The notes below the pieces were generated by a model that ran no database searches, had not been told where the DNA came from, and saw only the letters and a program-made list of their open reading frames with translations. From Lachnospiraceae bacterium UBA3638 (GTDB taxonomy: Bacteria; Bacillota; Clostridia; Lachnospirales; Lachnospiraceae), in assembly GCA_002373595.1 (NCBI GenBank), contig DFKT01000065.1, positions 1 through 6,191 on the forward strand: a stretch of DNA of 6,191 nucleotides, in the 5' to 3' direction. Position numbers and translations under genes: made by a program. Below are positions 1 to 6,191 of this stretch, one piece after another. Every line of letters begins with the position of its first letter. Within the stretch, counting starts at the first letter, position 1.

Positions 1-56
1 CAATGCTTGCACAGGCTAACCAGTCCAACCAGGGCGTACTCAGTCTCCTCGGCTAA
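1..56 (+). CDS. fliC: Flagellin, C-terminal end (partial, 5' end outside window)
   Basis: The frame whose first complete codon is 3-5 reads MLAQANQSNQGVLSLLG and stops at TAA (54-56). This closely matches the conserved flagellin C-terminus (compare the MLAQANQ...VL.LL ending of Gram-positive flagellins), which forms the D0 coiled-coil helix in the filament core. The two bases before codon 3-5 (CA) fit the usual Ala codon before this Met. Flagellin is secreted by the flagellar type III export system and polymerises outside the cell. Only 17 whole codons are visible, so filament class, length and glycosylation sites cannot be judged. A strong terminator follows about 50 bases downstream, so this is the last gene of its transcript. 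The motif is short but very characteristic. Confidence 0.85.
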   Translation, partial: MLAQANQSNQGVLSLLG

Positions 57-107
57 GTTCCACACCTTCCCTGAGAAGAAAGTCAAAATCTCAAAGCTTA
101 CAACCAG

Positions 108-136
108 CCGGCGGCCTAAGGGCCGCCGGTTTTTTT
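108..136 (+). terminator. Rho-independent terminator after flagellin
   Basis: A perfect 9-bp GC-rich stem, CCGGCGGCC (108-116) and GGCCGCCGG (121-129), closes a TAAG loop and is followed by seven T residues (130-136). This is a textbook intrinsic terminator and should end the abundant flagellin transcript efficiently. The next promoter begins within its T-tract. Confidence 0.95.
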
Positions 137-163
137 GTATCTGATGCCCCGATATGGTATGAT
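135..163 (+). promoter_or_regulatory. Putative promoter of the radical SAM/glycosyltransferase operon
   Basis: A sigma-A type promoter can be read as TTGTAT (135-140), a 17-base spacer, then TATGAT (158-163). A TGG just before the -10 (155-157) gives an extended -10 element, which would offset the weak -35. The start codon lies 43 bases beyond the -10. The -35 overlaps the T-tract of the flagellin terminator. Between the two boxes lies CCGATAT (149-155), identical to the core of the flagellar sigma-D (sigma-28) -10 element, but no TAAA-like -35 sits at the right distance. A 5-bp inverted repeat, TGGTA (155-159) and TACCA (167-171), straddles the -10 and could be an operator or chance. All of this is motif reading; no start site is known. 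Confidence 0.5.
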
Positions 164-205
164 ATTTACCAACCGGAGAATGTATACCGTGCAAAAGGAT
201 AATAA

Positions 206-1360
206 ATGAAAGTCGCTCTATACGGATACGGAAAACTGCTGACTAAAACAGCGAAATATATAGAAAACACTGATGGCATTGAGATCGTCGCAATCGTGAA
301 TGATGTATTAAATGACGGCAGCGGTCAAGGCATGATCCTCTCGGATGCCGGGGGATATGAGAAGTACCCGGGAGCGGACGGCTTGCCGGCTCTAAAAAAC
401 ATCTTTGATGAAGGGGCTGCGGAAGCTGTTATCGTAGCCTGCGAGAATGAGCTTATATCCTTTGTGACGAGGCGTATACTTTCGGCCGGTATCTATGATA
501 TCTGCATACTTCCGACATATTATGAAAATGATCTCTATGATATCGATGACAAGAGTTTTATATGGATCGATAATACCAAGCCGAGACTGGATTATATCGA
601 ATATCATATATCTTTTCACTGTAATCTGAACTGCAAAGGCTGTTCACATTTTTCCAATCTGATAAAGGAGGCGAGATTCGGCAATGCAGAAAGATTCCGC
701 AAGGATATGGAGAGGCTTTCGGAGCTTTTCTGGGGGATCGGAAAGATACGTCTGATGGGCGGAGAACCTGTTTTAAATCCGGAGCTTCCGCAGTTTGTAT
801 ATATAGCGAGGAGTTATTTCCCCGATGCGGATATCAGGGTCGTCTCGAACGGATTGATGATAAGGGAGACGGATACGGAGCTCTTTAAAGCGATGAGGGA
901 ATGTGCGGTCTATTTCGATGTGAGCATGTATCCTCCGACTAAGGGCTGTATAAGCCGTCTGGATGATATATGTAAAAAAGAGCAGGTAATGCTCACTGTA
1001 ACTCCCGAAGTCGGTGAATTTGGAGCGAGCCTTAATCCGAAGGGCGATTCGAGTCCGGCAGAAAGCTACGATAAATGTCCGGCAAGGCACTGCGTATACC
1101 TGCAGGACGGAAAAGTCTCAACCTGCGCGATGCCGCAGCTCATAGATATCTACAATGATCATTTCGGATGCAATATAAAGCCCGGCACTTCGGATGTGAC
1201 AGATATATATGACCCGGGCATCAAAGGTATAGACATCATAGAGAGGACCAAGAGACCTATGGAGATATGCAGGTACTGCTATCCCGAAAGGAGAAACTTC
1301 AAGTGGCAGCCTTCTCTTTCACCGGAGGCTTCGGACTGGGTAGGAGGAGAGAGTAATTGA
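206..1360 (+). CDS. Radical SAM enzyme with Rossmann-like N-terminal domain
   Basis: The protein has 384 residues. ATG at 206 follows AAAAGGA (193-199) at good spacing. Residues 1-105 look like a Rossmann-type nucleotide-binding domain: a first beta strand, a GYGKLL glycine loop (7-12), an acidic residue after strand 2 (N32-D33), and a later strand IVAC (76-79). The radical SAM core starts near residue 128. It carries CX3CX2C (C139, C143, C146) for the SAM-binding 4Fe-4S cluster, then MGGEP (184-188), the GGE motif that contacts the SAM amino group. C291, C296, C307, C322, C355 and C358 in the last third probably bind an auxiliary Fe-S cluster, as in SPASM/twitch enzymes, but their spacing is not the standard SPASM pattern. 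No signal peptide or membrane segment is seen, so it should be cytoplasmic. It is first in a tight operon with two glycosyltransferases, which suggests modification of a sugar or glycan precursor. A peptide or flagellin substrate remains possible. Family assignment is firm; the reaction is unknown. Confidence 0.88.
   Translation: MKVALYGYGKLLTKTAKYIENTDGIEIVAIVNDVLNDGSGQGMILSDAGGYEKYPGADGLPALKNIFDEGAAEAVIVACENELISFVTRRILSAGIYDICILPTYYENDLYDIDDKSFIWIDNTKPRLDYIEYHISFHCNLNCKGCSHFSNLIKEARFGNAERFRKDMERLSELFWGIGKIRLMGGEPVLNPELPQFVYIARSYFPDADIRVVSNGLMIRETDTELFKAMRECAVYFDVSMYPPTKGCISRLDDICKKEQVMLTVTPEVGEFGASLNPKGDSSPAESYDKCPARHCVYLQDGKVSTCAMPQLIDIYNDHFGCNIKPGTSDVTDIYDPGIKGIDIIERTKRPMEICRYCYPERRNFKWQPSLSPEASDWVGGESN
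1342..1359 (+). promoter_or_regulatory. Shine-Dalgarno and TTG start of the first glycosyltransferase
   Basis: AGGAGG (1342-1347) lies 9 bases before TTG (1357-1359). The TTG overlaps the upstream TGA stop as TTGA. No ATG is available until residue 18 of the product, which would delete the conserved first strand with SIVKN, so the TTG start is well supported. The perfect Shine-Dalgarno sequence inside the end of the previous gene implies translational coupling. Confidence 0.85.
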
Positions 1361-2310
1361 TCACTGCAGTCAGTATAGTCAAAAATGCCGCGGATGTGAT
1401 AGAAACCATGATAAGGGGGAATTCTCTTGTCGCGGACAGCTTCTATATCGTGGATCACGGAAGTACGGACAGAACCCCGGAGATCCTTGAATCTCTGAAA
1501 AAAGAAGGGTTTAGGATGATCGTCATTAGAGATGACGGACAGTCGCATTTCCAGAAGCAGAGAATGGAGAAGGCGATAGGGAGTGCGATCGCAGAGTTTG
1601 ATCCGAGCTTTATCCTTCCTCTTGATGATGATGAGATCATATGTACAAATGACGAGAAGTCTGATCCGGGATCTGTTAAACCTTTTATAGAAAACCTCTC
1701 ACAGGATGATCTGTATTACGTCAATTGGAGAATATATATACCTACGGAATACGATCCTGAGGCGGAGATAAATGTGGCAAAGAGGCAAAGGTTTTGCTTC
1801 GATGACGAGCCGGAGATGACCAAGAAGGTGATCATCCCCGCAAAGATCGCAAAGTCAGCTGATTTCCAAATAGCGCAGGGAAACCACTTTGCCGAAAGCA
1901 CATCTATCAGAAATCATGTCCTGATAAATGAGATCAGGCTGGCGCACTATCCTGTGAGAAGTTCTCTGCAGATCGCTTCAAAAGCTGTGATAGGATGGCT
2001 GGGACATCTGACCATGCCCAATATCGATCCGGATACGGCCATCCATTGGCACAGGATGTATGATGTGTTTAAGAGCGGAGGAGGCAGGCTTCCTTCCGTA
2101 GAACTCATGCAGGCGATGTGTACGCTCTACAGAGAGTATCCTAATGATGAAGAGCATCTCAATATCATCGAGAAACCTATAAGTCTTCCGGAGGAATGCT
2201 TTGCGCTCAAATACACCGGACCTGCCGAGGTCAATATACTTATAAACCTTTTGAACTACGCGGAAAACCTTGCAGTTTCATATGCCAGGGAGAAAGCGGA
2301 CAACAAATGA
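1357..2310 (+). CDS. Glycosyltransferase family 2 (GT-A fold)
   Basis: The protein has 317 residues and is probably a cytoplasmic, metal-dependent transferase that moves a sugar from a nucleotide donor to an acceptor glycan or protein. The start of the GT-A fold is clear: AVSIVKNAADVI (4-15), then VDHGSTDRT (32-40), the donor-binding region. LPLDDDEI (87-94) holds the DxD-type metal site. LAHYPVRS (195-202), followed by a Lys and a Gly, is a signature I associate with the subgroup sometimes called Glyco_tranf_2_4 (WaaE/beta-4-glucosyltransferase-like). There is no transmembrane helix. It overlaps the radical SAM gene and the next glycosyltransferase by 4 bases each, so all three are probably co-expressed. 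Donor and acceptor cannot be read from sequence. A role in flagellin or cell-surface glycosylation is inferred from the neighbouring flagellin gene. Confidence 0.87.
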   Translation: MITAVSIVKNAADVIETMIRGNSLVADSFYIVDHGSTDRTPEILESLKKEGFRMIVIRDDGQSHFQKQRMEKAIGSAIAEFDPSFILPLDDDEIICTNDEKSDPGSVKPFIENLSQDDLYYVNWRIYIPTEYDPEAEINVAKRQRFCFDDEPEMTKKVIIPAKIAKSADFQIAQGNHFAESTSIRNHVLINEIRLAHYPVRSSLQIASKAVIGWLGHLTMPNIDPDTAIHWHRMYDVFKSGGGRLPSVELMQAMCTLYREYPNDEEHLNIIEKPISLPEECFALKYTGPAEVNILINLLNYAENLAVSYAREKADNK

Positions 2311-3398
2311 AACTATCGATCATAGTACCCGTATATAATATGGCGGCGGACGGAAAACTCGCATACTGTCTGGATTCGCTGGTCGCTCAGACTGTGAGTG
2401 ATTATGAGATCATCGCAGTCGATGATGCATCGACGGATGATTCTTTTGAAGTGCTCAAAGAGTATGAGAGAAAATACCCCGATAAGTTCAAAGCCGTAAA
2501 GAGTGCGGAAAACCTTCGCCAGGGAGGAGCCAAGAATATCGGCATCCGTATGGCTCACGGTGAGTGGATCGGATTCATCGATTCGGACGACTGGATCACT
2601 CCCGATATGTACGAGAAGCTGATAGCAGCTGCGGAAAAAGAAGAAGCAGATCTTGCGGGATGTAAGCTATCCCAGGTATCGGAGCACACATATACGCCGG
2701 GGAAAATAGTGCCGGAGGAAAGCATTGCGGCATATTCCGGACTGATATGCGGTGTAAATAGCGCGGACAGATCCGAAAACGGAGATAGCGGGAATCGTGA
2801 CCAAGATGACGAGGAAGCTGTTCGTATCGGACGCTGGCTCATAACCGACGGCAGAGCTCTCGTCACCATGATCTACAGGCGCGAGACGATAATTAAATAC
2901 GATCTCTTTTTCCCCGAGCATATGCTCTACGAGGATAATGCCGTGGGAAATTCATATATGCTGACAGCGAAGAAATGCGTGTTTCTTGATGAGCCTATGT
3001 ACTTTTACTATCAGCACGGTGAGTCCACCGTTCATACATTCTCCGAGGAAAGATGTGAGAACAGGCTTGAGGCGGGCCGCATAATGATAAATGAGGCAAA
3101 AAGACTCGGATTTTACGATCAGTATAAAGAGGAACTTGAGTATAAATTCACCAGACTCTATTTCGTAAATACGCTTCTGACATACATGCCTTGCGTAAAA
3201 CCGACGAGACTATCCTTTGTGAAAGCCATGGCGCGGGAGATGAAGGCATATTTCCCTGATTTTGCAAAGAACAGGTATTACCTCGAACGTATCCATCCGG
3301 AGGAGAGAAAACTATCCGAGATGGCGGTCGCAAGTCCCTTAAGATTCTACATATACTATAAACTGTTGTTGGCATACAGAAAACTCAGATCGAGATAG
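2307..3398 (+). CDS. Glycosyltransferase family 2 (classical GT-A)
   Basis: The protein has 363 residues when started at ATG 2307, which overlaps the previous stop as ATGA. The frame is open upstream to 2196, but those 37 residues lie within the previous gene and precede the canonical GT2 start LSIIVPVYNM (3-12). Motifs follow in order: VDDASTDDS (38-46) for nucleotide-sugar binding, GGAKNIGI (73-80), FIDSDDW (90-96) with the DxD metal site, and MLYEDNAVG (206-214) with the ED pair usual at the catalytic-base position. Residues 151-170 form a polar, acidic, Asn/Ser/Gly-rich stretch that is probably a surface loop. The C-terminus (about 346-363) is aromatic and basic and may touch the membrane, but it is too polar for a clear span. 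The Shine-Dalgarno is weak (AGCGGA, 2295-2300), which fits translation coupled to the previous gene. It is the last gene of the operon and is followed by a terminator. Substrates are unknown. Confidence 0.9.
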   Translation: MKLSIIVPVYNMAADGKLAYCLDSLVAQTVSDYEIIAVDDASTDDSFEVLKEYERKYPDKFKAVKSAENLRQGGAKNIGIRMAHGEWIGFIDSDDWITPDMYEKLIAAAEKEEADLAGCKLSQVSEHTYTPGKIVPEESIAAYSGLICGVNSADRSENGDSGNRDQDDEEAVRIGRWLITDGRALVTMIYRRETIIKYDLFFPEHMLYEDNAVGNSYMLTAKKCVFLDEPMYFYYQHGESTVHTFSEERCENRLEAGRIMINEAKRLGFYDQYKEELEYKFTRLYFVNTLLTYMPCVKPTRLSFVKAMAREMKAYFPDFAKNRYYLERIHPEERKLSEMAVASPLRFYIYYKLLLAYRKLRSR

Positions 3399-3399
3399 A

Positions 3400-3426
3400 A
3401 AAAGGAGAGCACGCAGCTCTCCTTTT
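3400..3426. terminator. Bidirectional intrinsic terminator between convergent genes
   Basis: AAAAGGAGAGC (3400-3410) pairs perfectly with GCTCTCCTTTT (3416-3426) around an ACGCA loop, giving an 11-bp stem. On the + strand the stem ends in TTTT and is followed by ATTCTTTT. On the - strand it ends in TTTTT (complement of 3399-3403). It lies immediately after the glycosyltransferase stop and about 55 bases beyond the stop of the convergent gene, so it can serve both transcripts. Confidence 0.88.
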
Positions 3427-3481
3427 ATTCTTTTCGCGAAACCCGTCTGAAGTGTTTGCAATGATACGTGAACAGCTGTGC

Positions 3482-4240
3482 TCAGTACTTATACAGATAC
3501 ATCAGCAGATCCTTTGTCATCCCCGGTCTTTTGCTGTTTATGACGACCGAGCCGTATCTTTCCTCGGCCGGATATGAATACTCAAAGTGTGCATCAAGGA
3601 GCTTGGAGTCCGTCAGCCTGATGCCGACGGGGATGGGTTCTTCCATGTCCTCGGGTCTCCCCGGGTCAGGTGCTTCCGAGAGGTCGTATTCCTTGTTGTC
3701 GTCCATTGCTTCTATGACGAGCTTTGAGATCGCTCCATCGATATAGTAGATATCGCCTTCTATGGACTTAAGTTCATCCTCATCACAGACATCCCTGAGG
3801 TCTGTAAGATATCCCTGATATGCATACTTTTGGAAATAGGGCGCACCCGTCACGATGGAATCGAGATCTCCTGCAGCGAGCAGTACGGAGAGCTTCTGCA
3901 CGCTCTGAACATCAGCGGGAGACCAGCCGCTTTCGGTGAGATACAGGGTCGTATCGAGATTGATCATGTTCTTCTTAGGGTCGACATCGTTCATCTTGAG
4001 GAAATCTTCGAAGACATCATCGCTGTAGTCTACATTCTCGGTGTAATTGATCATTGCGGCATAGACAGCGGTGTCCTTGGCGGTGACTATTCCCTTTATG
4101 GTGGAGACGATCACGATGACAGCAGCTATGCCGCCTATCACATACCATTTATAGTAGTCCCAAAAGTACGCGATACGGTACTTGAGGGGCTTATTCTTAA
4201 TGCTTTCGCGCTCGTCTTTGAATTCATCCATTGCAGCCAT
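3482..4240 (-). CDS. Single-span membrane protein with SBP-like extracellular domain, function unknown
   Basis: The protein has 252 residues. ATG at 4240 is preferred over the Met three codons later because AGAGGA lies 7 bases upstream. Residues 1-32 are charged, with a Lys/Arg- and aromatic-rich stretch (KYRIAYFWDYYKWY, 20-33) just before one hydrophobic helix (about 33-53). There is no lipobox or signal-peptidase site, so this looks like a signal anchor with about 200 residues outside the cell. The outer part is acidic and includes a stretch around LSVLLAAGDLDSIVTGA followed by an aromatic-rich helix and LTDLRDV. That recalls the region of extracellular solute-binding proteins where a 'residue-GD-D' strand and a 'G-L-DL' turn occur. 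The whole is far shorter than a complete binding protein (about 400 residues), and no transporter genes adjoin. I know similar anchored proteins from Lachnospiraceae only as hypotheticals. Coding status is firm; function is unknown. Confidence 0.82.
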   Translation of the reverse strand: MAAMDEFKDERESIKNKPLKYRIAYFWDYYKWYVIGGIAAVIVIVSTIKGIVTAKDTAVYAAMINYTENVDYSDDVFEDFLKMNDVDPKKNMINLDTTLYLTESGWSPADVQSVQKLSVLLAAGDLDSIVTGAPYFQKYAYQGYLTDLRDVCDEDELKSIEGDIYYIDGAISKLVIEAMDDNKEYDLSEAPDPGRPEDMEEPIPVGIRLTDSKLLDAHFEYSYPAEERYGSVVINSKRPGMTKDLLMYLYKY

Positions 4241-4247
4241 TACGGTG

Positions 4248-4253
4248 TCCTCT
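4248..4253 (-). promoter_or_regulatory. Ribosome binding site deciding the start of the - strand membrane protein
   Basis: On the - strand AGAGGA (complement of TCCTCT) lies 7 bases before ATG at 4240. The second in-frame Met, at 4231, would be 16 bases away, so the first Met is favoured. Confidence 0.7.
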
Positions 4254-4286
4254 TTTACTTCTAAAAACCTTATAAACAGCCCTACA

Positions 4287-4315
4287 ATTATTGCATTTTT
4301 TTCGTGTTTAGTCTA
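4287..4315 (-). promoter_or_regulatory. Putative promoter of the - strand membrane protein gene
   Basis: Read on the - strand: TAGACT (-35, 4315-4310), 17 bases, then AATAAT (-10, 4292-4287), preceded by TGC as an extended -10. The -10 matches the TATAAT consensus at 5 of 6 bases; the -35 matches at 4 of 6. It shares bases with the promoter read in the opposite direction. The prediction rests on motifs in AT-rich sequence, so confidence is limited. Confidence 0.4.
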
Positions 4316-4319
4316 TATT
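4291..4319 (+). promoter_or_regulatory. Putative promoter of the small two-span membrane protein gene
   Basis: TTGCAT (4291-4296), a 17-base spacer and TATATT (4314-4319) form a sigma-A type promoter, with a good -10 and a moderate -35. The start codon is 30 bases beyond the -10, leaving a short leader that contains the Shine-Dalgarno TGGAGA (4338-4343). It overlaps the opposing promoter. Confidence 0.45.
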
Positions 4320-4349
4320 AATTGTTAATTATCAAAATGGAGAAATAGT

Positions 4350-4850
4350 ATGAGTGAAGGATATGTAGAGTGCCTCGTGGAAGCGAAGGACAATGCTCTT
4401 GTCAAAGCAGGCAAGGGTGCTGCGATCGTTTTGTGTGCGATATTCGGAGTATTTGCGATCCTGACGGGAAACTTTTGGATCTTTGTCATTGCCGTGATCT
4501 TCGGCGTTCTGGCTTATGTGGCTTCAGGGTATACGAGTGTCGAATATGAATATCTCTATCTCGACAGAGAACTTACCGTGGACAAGGTCTTTAACAAATC
4601 AAAGAGAAAGAGAGTCGGCGTGTATGCGCTTGACCGCATAGAGGTGTTTGCTCCCATCAAGTCGTATCATCTCGATAATTTCGGAAAGAGAAACGACAAA
4701 CCGATCGACTATAGCATCGGTTTTGAGGATAAACCCGATCTGCGCTATATCATGTATTACGAAGGTGGAAAGACTTTCCTCCTGAGTCCCAGCCCCGAGC
4801 TTGTAAAGGCTATGAAGGACCAGGCTCCCAGAAAGGTCTTTTCGGACTGA
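4350..4850 (+). CDS. Small two-span membrane protein, function unknown
   Basis: The protein has 166 residues. ATG at 4350 follows GGAG (4339-4342) with 7 bases between. After a short polar N-terminus there are two hydrophobic helices (about 23-39 and 42-58) separated by a tight GN turn, so both ends should lie on the same side, probably the cytoplasm. The soluble part begins VEYEYLYLDREL (64-75) and continues through a basic NKSKRKR (82-88). It alternates short beta strands with charged turns, in the manner of bacterial PH-like membrane-protein domains. I have seen this architecture annotated as a domain of unknown function in Lachnospiraceae (possibly DUF6106, from memory, unchecked). It lies 75 bases upstream of guaB on the same strand with no terminator between, so read-through into guaB is possible. 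No catalytic motif is visible. Coding status is firm; function is not assigned. Confidence 0.85.
   Translation: MSEGYVECLVEAKDNALVKAGKGAAIVLCAIFGVFAILTGNFWIFVIAVIFGVLAYVASGYTSVEYEYLYLDRELTVDKVFNKSKRKRVGVYALDRIEVFAPIKSYHLDNFGKRNDKPIDYSIGFEDKPDLRYIMYYEGGKTFLLSPSPELVKAMKDQAPRKVFSD

Positions 4851-6191
<1,341 letters not shown>

Noticed and set aside
72..93. TGAGA/TCTCA inverted repeat in the flagellin 3' untranslated region
   Set aside because: It has only five base pairs around a 12-base loop and no T-tract. The strong terminator lies just downstream, so no separate role is supported.
141..205. Riboswitch-like GATATGG in the operon leader
   Set aside because: The other conserved parts of a purine aptamer are missing and the transcript would start after this point, so the resemblance is accidental.
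2196..2306. Longer N-terminus (37 residues) for the second glycosyltransferase
   Set aside because: It lies inside the coding sequence of the previous gene and precedes the canonical GT2 start. The ATG at 2307 overlaps the stop as ATGA, a typical coupled start.
3830..4264. 144-codon open frame on the + strand
   Set aside because: It is antisense to the membrane protein on the - strand, which has a good ribosome binding site and a sensible anchor topology. The antisense product has no recognisable domain.

Overview
The window looks like chromosome of a motile, moderate-GC member of the Clostridia, most likely Lachnospiraceae (Butyrivibrio/Roseburia-like). This is inferred from the flagellin C-terminus at the left edge, strong AGGAGG-type ribosome binding sites, Gram-positive-style terminators, and two small membrane proteins of a kind I associate with that family. 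No mobile element, CRISPR array, rRNA or tRNA gene is visible.

Layout. (1) 1-56 is the last 17 codons of a flagellin gene, followed by a strong intrinsic terminator (108-136). (2) A promoter that begins inside the T-tract of that terminator precedes a tight three-gene + strand operon (206-3398). The operon encodes a radical SAM enzyme with a Rossmann-like N-terminal domain, a family 2 glycosyltransferase with a TTG start, and a second family 2 glycosyltransferase. Both junctions are 4-base stop/start overlaps, so the three proteins are probably made together. (3) A stem-loop at 3400-3426 ends the operon and can also serve the convergent gene on the other strand. (4) A - strand gene (3482-4240) encodes a single-span membrane protein whose outer domain recalls part of an extracellular solute-binding protein. 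(5) A divergent + strand gene (4350-4850) encodes a small two-span membrane protein of unknown function. Predicted promoters for genes 4 and 5 overlap in the 109-base spacer. (6) guaB (IMP dehydrogenase) starts at 4926 and runs off the right edge; 422 codons are present and the C-terminus is missing.

How they may work together. The radical SAM enzyme and two glycosyltransferases directly behind flagellin suggest a surface-glycan or flagellin-glycosylation cassette, in which the radical SAM enzyme would tailor a sugar or another building block. This rests on position and domain content only. Nothing in the window shows the substrate. Genes 4 and 5 and guaB look like unrelated resident genes. 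The most original element is the Rossmann/radical SAM fusion with a cysteine-rich C-terminus that does not follow the usual SPASM spacing.
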